From: Thiomonas sp.
GTDB taxonomy: Bacteria; Pseudomonadota; Gammaproteobacteria; Burkholderiales; Burkholderiaceae_C
Direction of reading: 5' to 3'
DNA length: 47,189 nt
Assembly (NCBI GenBank): GCA_023255715.1
Contig: JAGDVQ010000065.1
Coordinates: forward strand, 1 to 47,189
Shown: piece after piece, positions 23,887 to 32,891 of the stretch
Layout: every line of letters begins with the position of its first letter
Numbering within the stretch: position 1 is the first letter of the stretch
Made by a program: the position numbers and the translations under genes
The notes under the pieces: generated by a model
Seen by the model: the letters and a program-made list of their open reading frames with translations, nothing else
Databases searched by the model: none
What the model was told of the DNA's origin: nothing

Positions 23887-24147
23887 TCAGGCCTTGCCGG
23901 TCGCCTTGGCGAATTTCTGGCGGAACTTCTCGACACGGCCACCCAGAGTGTCGACGCTCTTTTGTTGACCGGTGTAGAAGGGATGCGACTCCGCGCTGGT
24001 TTCCACCTTGTACAGGGGGACTTCGCGCCCATCGTCGAGCTTGATGGTTTCGCGTGTCTGCGCCGTGGAGGAGATGATGATTTTCGAGCCGGTGGACAGG
24101 TCGAGGAAGCAGACGTCGCGGTATTGGGGGTGGATTCCAGGTTTCAT
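23887..24147 (-). CDS. rpmE2: 50S ribosomal protein L31 type B
   Basis: [34 protein letters not shown]; lacks the Zn-binding CxxC of type A. Confidence 0.93.
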   Translation of the reverse strand: MKPGIHPQYRDVCFLDLSTGSKIIISSTAQTRETIKLDDGREVPLYKVETSAESHPFYTGQQKSVDTLGGRVEKFRQKFAKATGKA

Positions 24148-24280
24148 TTCAGTTCCTTGGGGTTCAGCTAGCCGCCGACGCGCGTGAAAATCATGCAGCA
24201 AAAGCATGCAGGGCTACACAACACTCTGCAGTCGGTACTTGGCAAAGCGCGAGATTATCGCAGATTTTTTTGGTACCGCC

Positions 24281-25543
24281 TCAACCACCGCGGCGCATCA
24301 TGTCGAAGAACTCGGCGTTGTTCTTGGTCTGCTTCATTTTGTCGAGCAGAAATTCCATCGCCTGAATTTCGTCCATGGGGTAGAGCAGTTTGCGCAGAAT
24401 CCAGGCTTTCTGCAGGACTTCCGGCTTGAGCAGCAGTTCTTCGCGGCGCGTGCCGGAGCGGTTGATCAACATGGCCGGATAGACGCGTTTTTCGGACAGG
24501 CGACGATCGAGGTGGATTTCCATATTGCCGGTGCCCTTGAATTCTTCGTAGATCACCTCGTCCATGCGGCTACCGGTGTCGACCAGCGCGGTGCCAATGA
24601 TGGTCAGCGAGCCGCCCTCCTCGATGTTGCGCGCGGCACCGAAAAAGCGCTTGGGTCGCTGCAGGGCGTTGGCATCGACGCCACCCGTGAGAATCTTGCC
24701 GGAAGTCGGGATGACCGTGTTGTAGGCGCGCGCCAGGCGCGTGATGGAGTCGAGCAGGATGACCACATCCTTTTTCAGTTCGACCAGACGCTTGGCCTTT
24801 TCGATCACCATTTCCGCGACCTGCACATGGCGCACCGCGGGTTCGTCGAAGGTGGAACTCACCACTTCACCGCGCACAGAGCGCTGCATTTCGGTCACTT
24901 CCTCCGGGCGCTCGTCGATCAGCAGCACGATGAGCACCACCTCGGGATGATTGGCGGTGATGGCATGCGCCAGGGCCTGCAGCATCACGGTCTTGCCGCT
25001 CTTGGGCGGGGCGACCAACAGACCGCGCTGGCCCTTGCCGATCGGCGCAATGATGTCGATCACACGGCCGATGATGTTTTCCTCACCCTTGATGTCGCGC
25101 TCCAGACGCATGTGCTCCGTGGGGAACAGCGGCGTCAGGTTCTCGAACATGATCTTGTTCTTGTTCTCTTCCGGGGTCACGCCGTTGACCCGGTCCACCT
25201 TCACCAGAGCAAAGTAGCGCTCGCCGTCTTTTGGCACGCGCACCTCACCTTCGATGGAGTCGCCGGTATGCAGATTGAAGCGGCGGATCTGGCTGGGCGA
25301 GATGTAGATGTCATCCGGCGACGCCATGTAGCTCGACTCGGGTGCGCGCAAAAAGCCGAAGCCATCGGGCAAGACTTCCAGGCAGCCGTCTCCGAACACC
25401 TGCTCGCCGTTACGCGCCACGCGCTTGAGAATGGCGAACATCAGTTCCTGCTTGCGCAGACGACTTGCGTTCTCAATCTCGAACGATTGCGCCATTTCAA
25501 GCAGCTTGGAGACGTGTGTCGCTTTGAGTTCGGACAGATGCAT
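24281..25543 (-). CDS. rho: Transcription termination factor Rho
   Basis: [19 protein letters not shown]...; [12 protein letters not shown] Walker A; full-length Rho. Confidence 0.98.
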   Translation of the reverse strand: MHLSELKATHVSKLLEMAQSFEIENASRLRKQELMFAILKRVARNGEQVFGDGCLEVLPDGFGFLRAPESSYMASPDDIYISPSQIRRFNLHTGDSIEGEVRVPKDGERYFALVKVDRVNGVTPEENKNKIMFENLTPLFPTEHMRLERDIKGEENIIGRVIDIIAPIGKGQRGLLVAPPKSGKTVMLQALAHAITANHPEVVLIVLLIDERPEEVTEMQRSVRGEVVSSTFDEPAVRHVQVAEMVIEKAKRLVELKKDVVILLDSITRLARAYNTVIPTSGKILTGGVDANALQRPKRFFGAARNIEEGGSLTIIGTALVDTGSRMDEVIYEEFKGTGNMEIHLDRRLSEKRVYPAMLINRSGTRREELLLKPEVLQKAWILRKLLYPMDEIQAMEFLLDKMKQTKNNAEFFDMMRRGG

Positions 25544-25760
25544 GGTGAAAAGCTCGGGAGGGGAAGTCTGCAGTCGGGTCTGTCGTGACCTGAACTGTGC
25601 ATGAACCTGGACATGGCCCACGCGAAGCAGCAACAAGAGAGAGGGGGAAGAACAGGCCGTGTGGGGGGTATCACGGCTGGCGATTGGCTTTGTGAGGCCA
25701 GGCGCGTAAAGAGGCTGCGCGGTGGCGGTCATCACGACCGCGACCGCACAACTGAGAGAA

Positions 25761-25766
25761 ATTATA
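25761..25766 (-). promoter_or_regulatory. Candidate rho promoter -10 (TATAAT) overlapping the trxA stop codon
   Basis: Minus strand CATCTATAATTTC; TAA stop of trxA lies inside TATAAT; -35 weak. Confidence 0.4.
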
Positions 25767-26091
25767 GATGGGCGTCGACGAAGGCGGTCAGTTGAGACTT
25801 GGAGGCCGCGCCAACCTTGTTGCCCGCAAGCTCGCCGTTCTTGAACAGCAGCAGGGTGGGAATGCCGCGAATTCCGAACTTTGCAGGGATGGAGCGGTTT
25901 TCGTCCACGTTGACTTTCATGATGGCGAGCTTGCCTTGGTATTCGCTGGCCATCTCGTCCAGGGTCGGGGCGATCATGCGGCAGGGGCCGCACCACTCGG
26001 CCCAGAAGTCCACGAGCACGGGCACGCCAGACTTGAGCACATCCTGCTCGAAATTGGCGTCATTGGTATGTTTGATCAGTTCGCTAGCCAT
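25762..26091 (-). CDS. trxA: Thioredoxin
   Basis: [24 protein letters not shown] (WCGPC). Confidence 0.97.
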   Translation of the reverse strand: MASELIKHTNDANFEQDVLKSGVPVLVDFWAEWCGPCRMIAPTLDEMASEYQGKLAIMKVNVDENRSIPAKFGIRGIPTLLLFKNGELAGNKVGAASKSQLTAFVDAHL

Positions 26092-26160
26092 GGTCACCTC
26101 GATAGAAAGATTTGATGGGAATTTTGACACAAATTGCCGCGGTGGCGCTGATCGCAACGG

Positions 26161-26177
26161 ACTGATCCTGAATCAGT
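26161..26177. repeat. Interrupted palindrome upstream of trxA
   Basis: ACTGAT-CCTGA-ATCAGT. Confidence 0.5.
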
Positions 26178-26246
26178 GACTGGGCAAACACCGTGGGGAA
26201 TCGCAAGTCCGACCGCATGACGGCAAGGGCGGGCGATGCCGGAATT

Positions 26247-26352
26247 GGGGTGACGAGCCGTTCCCCCGGCACTCTCGGTAAACGGCTGTGGCTGCTTCGT
26301 TCCCGACCTGACCAAGTTCACCGCGCCGCGATGCGAGGCGGCCCGTCACCGC
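26247..26352 (-). ncRNA. ffs: Bacterial small SRP RNA (4.5S RNA)
   Basis: Minus strand contains GGTCAGGTCGGGAACGAAGCAGCC (conserved SRP domain IV) with closing stem GGTGACGGGCCG / CGGCTCGTCACC and GTGCCGGGG; TAGAAT -10-like box just upstream. Confidence 0.92.
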
Positions 26353-26434
26353 GCATTCTATGTTGTTTCGCTCCGGCCGGACCTCAGGGCCGATCCGCTT
26401 CATGCTGACTTTCGCTTCCTGTGGGATGCGTGCT

Positions 26435-27490
26435 TCAGTTGCCCGCTTCATCCATCAGCGCCCGGGCCTGGGCAATGTGGCCGCGGTAGGCGTCGAAAAT
26501 CTTGCGCAGCGCGGTGTCCATGTCGGCCTTGGGCGCCCAGTTCAGATCGTGCATGGTGTTGGCGATCTTGGGCACGCGGTTCTGCACGTCCTGGTAGCCC
26601 TTGCCGTAGTAGGCGCCGGAGCTGGTTTCGACGAGTTGGACCTGTTTGGCGGAATCGGCGTATTCAGGCACGGAGGCGGCGATGCGCAGCATGCGCTCGG
26701 CCAGTTCGCGGATGGAGTGATTGTTGGCCGGGTTGCCGATGTTGTAGATCTGGCCGCTGGCCACGCCATCCCTGTTCTCGATGATTTTCATCAGCGCGTC
26801 GATGCCGTCGTCGATGTCGGTGAAGGCGCGTTTTTGCTGACCGCCGTCGACCAGGCTGATGGCCTCACCGCGCACGATGTGGCCGAGGAACTGCGTGACC
26901 ACGCGCGAGCTGCCTTCCTTTGCCGAAAAGATGTTGTCCAGCCCGGCGCCGATCCAGTTGAAGGGGCGGAACAGGGTGTAGTCCAGCCCTTCCTGCTGGC
27001 CGTAGGCGGCAATCACCCGGTCCATGAGCTGCTTGGAGCAGGCATAGATCCAGCGTGGCTTGTTGATCGGGCCGTAGGTGAGAGGCGAGTTCTCGGGGTC
27101 GAATTCGGCGTCGCTGCTCATGCCGTACACCTCGGAGGTGGACGGGAACACCAGACGTTTGCGATGTTTGACCGCGGCGCGCACGATGGGCAGGTTGGCC
27201 TCGAAGTCGAGCTCGAACACGCGCAGCGGTGCTTTCACATAGGTGGCGGGTGTGGCGATGGCCACCAGCGGCAGGATCACATCGCACTTGCGCACGTGGT
27301 ATTCGATCCACTCCTTGTTGATGGTGATGTCGCCCTCGAAAAACTTGAAGCGGGGATTGCCGGTCAGTTCTTCGACACGGTCGGCATTCATGTCCATGCC
27401 GTACACCTGCCAGTCGGTGGTGGCGAGGATGCGTTTGGAGAGGTGGTGGCCAATGAAGCCGTTGACGCCGAGGATGAGGATTTTTTTCAT
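26435..27490 (-). CDS. ArnA C-terminal-type UDP-glucuronate dehydrogenase/decarboxylase (stand-alone)
   Basis: NAD Rossmann ILGVNGFIGHHL; FPSTSEVYGMSSD (ArnA-type SE-VYG); in arn cluster. Confidence 0.88.
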   Translation of the reverse strand: MKKILILGVNGFIGHHLSKRILATTDWQVYGMDMNADRVEELTGNPRFKFFEGDITINKEWIEYHVRKCDVILPLVAIATPATYVKAPLRVFELDFEANLPIVRAAVKHRKRLVFPSTSEVYGMSSDAEFDPENSPLTYGPINKPRWIYACSKQLMDRVIAAYGQQEGLDYTLFRPFNWIGAGLDNIFSAKEGSSRVVTQFLGHIVRGEAISLVDGGQQKRAFTDIDDGIDALMKIIENRDGVASGQIYNIGNPANNHSIRELAERMLRIAASVPEYADSAKQVQLVETSSGAYYGKGYQDVQNRVPKIANTMHDLNWAPKADMDTALRKIFDAYRGHIAQARALMDEAGN

Positions 27491-28416
27491 GATTGCAGTC
27501 CTGCGAGGCTTGAGAATTGTTGTGCGCTCAGGGGGTGACCGGGCTGGTCAGCGGCCCAGAGTTCCAGGAGGTGGATCACGCCGCCATCGGCCGCCCTGGC
27601 GAGCATTTGCCCGCCAGCGACAGCTGGGCCGACCGGGGTTGATGCCGCCAGCAGCCCGGCCAGTTCAGGACGTGCCAGGCGGGCGCGGGCGACGATGAAC
27701 CGATGGCCGCCCAGATCGAAAAAGGCGCCGGGGTAGGGCGGTGCGACAGCGCGGATGAGGTTGTAGACCGACTGCGCCGGTTGCGCCCAGTCGATGCGGC
27801 CATCTTCGGGCTTGCGGCCGCCAAAGTAGCTGCCTTCGGCGAGCGCGTTGGCGCGGCGCGGAACCTCGCCGCGCTGCAGTTGGGGCAACACCGTCCAAAG
27901 GGCAATTTCGGCGGCCACGGTGAGTTTGTCGAACACGTCTTTGGCCGTGTCGTCGGGCAGGATGGGCACGGCCTGCTGCGCGACGATGTCGCCCGCGTCG
28001 GGCTTGATGTCCATGACATGCAGCGTGGCGCCGGTCTCGGTTTCGCCATGCAGCACGGCCCAGTTCACTGGCACGCGGCCGCGATATTTCGGCAGCAGCG
28101 ATCCGTGCATGTTCAGCGCGGCAATGCGCGCCGCGGCCAGCAGCGGCGCAGGCAGCATGCGACGGAAGTAGAAGGAAAACAGGTAATCGGGGGCAAGCGC
28201 GACCACCCGATCGATCAGTGCGCCGTCCACGGCCTCGTCCACATAGGCCACCGGAATGCCCGCTTCGACCGCCACATCGGCGACGCGGTCGAACCAGAGG
28301 GTTTCGGTCGGGCTGTCCGGGTGGGTGATGACGAGATCGACCTGCACGCCGCGCGCCAGCAAGGTCTTGAGGCAGCGCACCCCGACATTGTGATAGGCAA
28401 AGACGACGGCTCTCAC
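27487..28416 (-). CDS. ArnA N-terminal-type formyltransferase (stand-alone)
   Basis: NMHGSLLPKYRGRVPVNWAVLHGETETGATLHVMDIKPDAGDIV formyltransferase signature; 4-nt overlap with next gene. Confidence 0.88.
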   Translation of the reverse strand: MRAVVFAYHNVGVRCLKTLLARGVQVDLVITHPDSPTETLWFDRVADVAVEAGIPVAYVDEAVDGALIDRVVALAPDYLFSFYFRRMLPAPLLAAARIAALNMHGSLLPKYRGRVPVNWAVLHGETETGATLHVMDIKPDAGDIVAQQAVPILPDDTAKDVFDKLTVAAEIALWTVLPQLQRGEVPRRANALAEGSYFGGRKPEDGRIDWAQPAQSVYNLIRAVAPPYPGAFFDLGGHRFIVARARLARPELAGLLAASTPVGPAVAGGQMLARAADGGVIHLLELWAADQPGHPLSAQQFSSLAGLQS

Positions 28417-29435
28417 GTTGTGGCGGCCTGCGTCTGGGTTGCAGGGTTGGAAGCGGGCGTCTGGTGCGGCACGAACACGCCCGGCTCGGGTGGCAAATCC
28501 TGCAGTACCGCCTGCACCAGATAGCGTGGGCGGCCGCGCACCTGTTCGTAGATGCGACCGATGTATTCCCCCAGCAGGCCGATGCTGAACAACACCACGC
28601 CGAGCAGGAAGAAGGTGATGGCGAACAGCGTGAACACGCCCTGCACCTGCGCGCCCTCGATGAAGCGTTGCACCATCAGATAGAGGAACAGTGCGCCGGA
28701 GGCCAGCGACAGCAGGATGCCCGAGTAGGACATGAGCTGCAGCGGCACCAGCGAGAACCCGGTGACCAGATCGAAGTTCAGCCGGATGAGCTTGAACAGC
28801 GAGTATTTGGAGTCTCCCGCCTGTCGCTCTTCATGGGCCACCTCGATTTCGGTGGGGTGGAGTGCGAAGGTGTAGGCCAGTGCCGGGACGAAGGTATTGG
28901 CCTCGGTGCAGCGGTTGACGGTGTCGACCACGTCGCGGCCGTAGGCGCGCAGCATGCAGCCCTGATCGGTCATGCGCACGCTGGTGATCTTTTCGCGGAT
29001 CCAGTTCATCGCCCGGCTGGCGTTGCGACGGAACCAGCTGTCCTGCCGCATGCGGCGAATGGTGCCGACGTAGTCGTAGCCCTCGCGCATCTTGGCCACC
29101 AGATTGACGATTTCCTCGGGCGGGTTCTGCAGATCGGCGTCCAGGGTCACGATGATGGGCGCGCGCGTGTGCTCGAAGCCGGCAAGGATGGCCATGTGCT
29201 GGCCGTAATTGCCGTTGAAAAGCACCACGCGGGTCACGTCAGGGCGCAGCCGTTGCTGCGCGGCCAGCAGCGCGGCGGAGCGGTCACGGCTGCCGTCGTT
29301 GACGAACAGGATTTCGTAGGGCTCGCCCAGTGCGTCGAGCGCGGGGTAGAGGCGGGCGAACAAGGCGGGCAGTCCGGCTTCTTCGTTGTAGACAGGAACG
29401 ACCACCGAAACGGCAGGATGAGAATGCAAGGTCAT
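28413..29435 (-). CDS. arnC: Undecaprenyl-phosphate Ara4FN transferase-like GT2 (ArnC)
   Basis: SVVVPVYNEEAGLPALFARLYPAL...DADLQNPPEEI...MTDQGCMLRAYGR; two C-terminal TM segments. Confidence 0.85.
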   Translation of the reverse strand: MTLHSHPAVSVVVPVYNEEAGLPALFARLYPALDALGEPYEILFVNDGSRDRSAALLAAQQRLRPDVTRVVLFNGNYGQHMAILAGFEHTRAPIIVTLDADLQNPPEEIVNLVAKMREGYDYVGTIRRMRQDSWFRRNASRAMNWIREKITSVRMTDQGCMLRAYGRDVVDTVNRCTEANTFVPALAYTFALHPTEIEVAHEERQAGDSKYSLFKLIRLNFDLVTGFSLVPLQLMSYSGILLSLASGALFLYLMVQRFIEGAQVQGVFTLFAITFFLLGVVLFSIGLLGEYIGRIYEQVRGRPRYLVQAVLQDLPPEPGVFVPHQTPASNPATQTQAATT

Positions 29436-30568
29436 AGGCCGAATTGTCGCAGCACGGCGTCGAGGGTGTCAGTCACTCGGGTCACGTCGCTGTCGCGCAT
29501 CGCAGGGAACAGCGGCAGGGTGAGGATGGAGGCGCCCACGGTCTCGGCATGTGGAAAATCGCCGGGCGCAAAGCCGCGCGCGCGGTACAGGCGGAACAGA
29601 TGGATCGGCGGGTAGTGCACGCCGGTGGTGATGCCGCGCTCCTTGAGCGCCTGCATCAGCGCGGCGCGCTGCACCTGCGGCGGCGGCACGATCTGGAACA
29701 TGTGCCAGTTGGTCTGGGTGAAGTCGCGTGGCGGCAGTTGCACCCCGCGTGCTTCCAGGCCGATGGCATCGCAAGCGGCGAAGTACTGTTGCGCCAGATC
29801 GCGCCGGCGGGCGTTGAATTCTTCGAGGCGCTGCAACTGCCCCCAGCCGACGCGTGCGGCCACGTCGGTGAGGTTGGACTTGCCGCCGACCACGTCCACC
29901 TCCATGCCGTCGAGCCCGCTGCGTTGCACGCCCTGCAGGCGCAGGCGGCGCGCCAGATCGGCGTCGGCATCCGGCGGCAGCACCAGGCAGCCGCCTTCGA
30001 TCGAGGTGATGTTCTTGTTGGGGTGGAAGCTGAACGAGGCGAAATCACCGAAGCTGCCGATGCGTTTGCCGCGCCAGCTGCTGCCGATGGCTTGTGCGGC
30101 ATCCTCGATCACCCGCAGCCCGTGGCGCGCGGCAATCGCATCGATGGCATCGAGATCTGCGGGCAGGCCGGCCAGGTGCACCGGCAGGATGGCGCGGGTG
30201 CGCGGGGTGATCGCCGCCTCGATGCGGCCTGCGTCGATATTGCGCGTGGTCGGGTCGATGTCGACGAATACCGGGGTGGCGCCGACGGTGAGGATCACAT
30301 TGCTGGTCGCCACCCAGGACAGCGGCGTGGTGATGACCTCATCGCCCGGGCCGATGCCCAGCAGCCTGAGTGCCACCTCCATGGTCACGGTGCCCGAGGC
30401 GAAGGCCAGCACGGTGCGCCCGCCAAAATACTCGGACAGCGCCTGTTCGAACCGAGCGCACCACGGGCCGGTGGTGATCCAGCCCGAGCGCAGCACCTCG
30501 ACCACCCCGGCGATGGTGTCATCGTCGATGTCGGGGCGGGTAAAGGGAAGGGTGTCTTGAGAAGTCAT
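29432..30568 (-). CDS. arnB: UDP-4-amino-4-deoxy-L-arabinose aminotransferase-like (ArnB)
   Basis: DegT/DnrJ/EryC1 PLP protein: LPFTRPDIDDDTIAGVVEVLRSGWITTGP...EDAAQAIG...FSFHPNKNITSIEGG. Confidence 0.88.
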   Translation of the reverse strand: MTSQDTLPFTRPDIDDDTIAGVVEVLRSGWITTGPWCARFEQALSEYFGGRTVLAFASGTVTMEVALRLLGIGPGDEVITTPLSWVATSNVILTVGATPVFVDIDPTTRNIDAGRIEAAITPRTRAILPVHLAGLPADLDAIDAIAARHGLRVIEDAAQAIGSSWRGKRIGSFGDFASFSFHPNKNITSIEGGCLVLPPDADADLARRLRLQGVQRSGLDGMEVDVVGGKSNLTDVAARVGWGQLQRLEEFNARRRDLAQQYFAACDAIGLEARGVQLPPRDFTQTNWHMFQIVPPPQVQRAALMQALKERGITTGVHYPPIHLFRLYRARGFAPGDFPHAETVGASILTLPLFPAMRDSDVTRVTDTLDAVLRQFGL

Positions 30569-30578
30569 GCGAGACAGT

Positions 30579-30950
30579 TCAGGCGCGGGCGACGATGACG
30601 ACGCCCGCGATGATGACGGCGATGCCGACGAGCTTCTGCACGGTGAGCGCTTCGCCGAACAGCCACCACGCGGCAAAGGCTGTGACGACATAACCCAGCG
30701 ACAGCATGGGGTAGGCGATGGAGACCTGGACGCGGGTGAGCGCCAGAATCCACACCCCGACGGAAACCGCGTAGAACGCCAGGCCCAGCAGGATCTGCCA
30801 TTGCAGCGCAAAGTGCAGCCCGGCGTGCCAGATGTTCCCTGCAGTGAAATTGAAGCGCCCCACGGTTTCGGCGCCGGCCTTGATGAGCAGCTGCGCTGCG
30901 GCGTTCAGCAGCACGCCGGTCAGCACCAGGGCGAAGGCGACCGCACTCAT
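30579..30950 (-). CDS. EmrE-like small membrane transporter subunit (ArnE/ArnF-like)
   Basis: 123 aa, four TM; NAAAQLLIKAGA, VSIAYPMLSLGYVVTAFAAWWLFGE. Confidence 0.82.
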   Translation of the reverse strand: MSAVAFALVLTGVLLNAAAQLLIKAGAETVGRFNFTAGNIWHAGLHFALQWQILLGLAFYAVSVGVWILALTRVQVSIAYPMLSLGYVVTAFAAWWLFGEALTVQKLVGIAVIIAGVVIVARA

Positions 30951-32755
30951 CGCATCGTCCCCGTCACTGCAGGCGGCGTGAGCGACGCGCCTGCGTTCCA
31001 CGCCGCTGGCAACTGGGCCGCAGCCACTTGCGCCGCATGGCCGTAGTCCTGGCCCGGCTTGGCGATGACGACGAAACGCGTGCTGCGGTAAATCACGGTC
31101 ATCGGCAGGTGCAGCGCCTGCAGCGCGGGCAGACTGGACGGCGGCAGCAGTGCCAGCGGCAGCTTGTCCGTCTCCCAGCGTTTGGCGAAATCGGCGTAGG
31201 TCGGCACCCACAGCCCGGGTTGCTGCGCAATGCCGAAATGCAGTTCGCCCTGGTACTCCACCAAGGTCACGGTGCGGTCGAGGTAGAAGGGCAGGGTCTG
31301 GTCGTAAGTACCCACCGCGTAGAACGGCTGGCCCGGGTGAATCCACGGGCGGATGGCAGTCACCACGTCTTTGGTCGATGCGGTGCGGCCCAGGATCTGG
31401 AATTGCTGAATCCCCAGGGAGAATCCGAGGGTCATCGCCACACTGACCAGGAGCACCGCCGCGGTGCGTCGGCCCTGCGTTTCCCAGCGCCAGGCCATCA
31501 GGCCGCTGCCCAGCGCCAGAACGGCGGTGCCTTCCAGCCACCAGCCGAACTGCTGATACAGCGCGCCGGGGGTGGTCGCGTTGCCCAGTCGGTGCAACTG
31601 CGTGAAGCCGACCACCGCCGCCAGCCCCAGCAGCGCCAGCAGCCCAAACTGCCAGCGCAGCGCGCCGCGTTGTGCCCGGTCGAGATAGTCGCCAATGAGC
31701 AGCGCGATGGCCGGGAAGATGGGCAGGATGTAGGACGGCAGCTTGGATTTGGAAATGCTGAAAAAGACAAAAATGAACACCGCCCAGATCAGCAACATGC
31801 CCTGGGCATGCAGGGTGCGTCCCCGTGCATCGCCAAAAGCCGCGCCGCGCAGCGCAGGCTGGGCAGCGCTCCTGGCCAGCGCCGGAACCAGACTGCCCAG
31901 CCACGGCAGCACTCCCAGAATCAGAATGGGAAAGAAATACCACCACGGACCCGGGCGCTTGAGCTCACTGGTGAGAAAACGGGTGAACTGCTGGTAGATG
32001 AAAAAATAATCGAAAAACTCGGGGTTGCGCGCCTGTACCCAGACGAACCACGGCGCGGCAATCGCCAGAAAGATGAGCAGGCCACTGACGATGTAGAGCC
32101 GCGTCCACAGCCGCCAGTCGCGATAGATCAGGGTGTAGAGCACAAGGGCAGCGCCCGGCAGCAGGATGCCGATCAGTCCCTTGGACAGCATGGCCAGCGC
32201 CATGAACGCCCAGCAGGCCCACATCCACCAGCGGGTCTGGGTGCGGCTGGCATCGGGTCGTTGCGCGAGCAGAAAGGCCATCAGACTTGCGGACATGGTG
32301 GCGGCAGTGCCCATGTCCAGCGTGTTGATGTGGCTCATCGCGTTCCAGTAGAACATGCTGGCCAGCACCGCCGCGGCAAACACGCCCGTGCGGCGGTTGA
32401 ACAGGCGCGTTCCGGCCCATCCGGTGAACAGGACGGAGAGCAGCCCGGTCAGCCCGGTCCACAGCCGCGCCTGCCATTCACCGAAGCCAAACAGCTGGTA
32501 CGTCACCGCCGTGGTCCAGTATTGCAGCGGCGGCTTTTCGAAGTATTTGAAGCCATCGAGCCGCGGGGTGACCCAGTCACCGCTCACCACCATTTCACGC
32601 GGAATCTCGGCGTAGCGTCCTTCATCGGTGGGCACCAGATCGCGCCAGCCCAGCGTGCCCAGCCAGAGCACGACGAGGGCGGCAAACAGCACCCAGATCA
32701 GACCGCGGCTGGGGCCGGGGTCGGAGGCGGAAAAGTCTTGCGAGGAAGGCGACAT
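30947..32755 (-). CDS. arnT: ArnT-type lipid A aminoarabinose transferase (GT-C)
   Basis: LVPTDEGRYAEIPREMVVSGDWVTPRLDGFKYFEKPPLQYW; start chosen at ATG 32755. Confidence 0.88.
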   Translation of the reverse strand: MSPSSQDFSASDPGPSRGLIWVLFAALVVLWLGTLGWRDLVPTDEGRYAEIPREMVVSGDWVTPRLDGFKYFEKPPLQYWTTAVTYQLFGFGEWQARLWTGLTGLLSVLFTGWAGTRLFNRRTGVFAAAVLASMFYWNAMSHINTLDMGTAATMSASLMAFLLAQRPDASRTQTRWWMWACWAFMALAMLSKGLIGILLPGAALVLYTLIYRDWRLWTRLYIVSGLLIFLAIAAPWFVWVQARNPEFFDYFFIYQQFTRFLTSELKRPGPWWYFFPILILGVLPWLGSLVPALARSAAQPALRGAAFGDARGRTLHAQGMLLIWAVFIFVFFSISKSKLPSYILPIFPAIALLIGDYLDRAQRGALRWQFGLLALLGLAAVVGFTQLHRLGNATTPGALYQQFGWWLEGTAVLALGSGLMAWRWETQGRRTAAVLLVSVAMTLGFSLGIQQFQILGRTASTKDVVTAIRPWIHPGQPFYAVGTYDQTLPFYLDRTVTLVEYQGELHFGIAQQPGLWVPTYADFAKRWETDKLPLALLPPSSLPALQALHLPMTVIYRSTRFVVIAKPGQDYGHAAQVAAAQLPAAWNAGASLTPPAVTGTMR

Positions 32756-32891
32756 GGGCAAAGGAAGGGTCGATGCAAGGCCGGTGCAGGCCGTTGGCGA
32801 TCTGCCGGATAGCCGAGCATGGTAACGGGCGATGCCTTGCAGGCAACTGAGCGAAGGTGCTGCAATGGACGGCAGAAAACAGGAGATCACC

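Noticed and set aside
31028-32812. 594-aa plus-strand ORF antisense to arnT
   Set aside because: Low-complexity Arg/Gln/His-rich product; arnT is the real gene.
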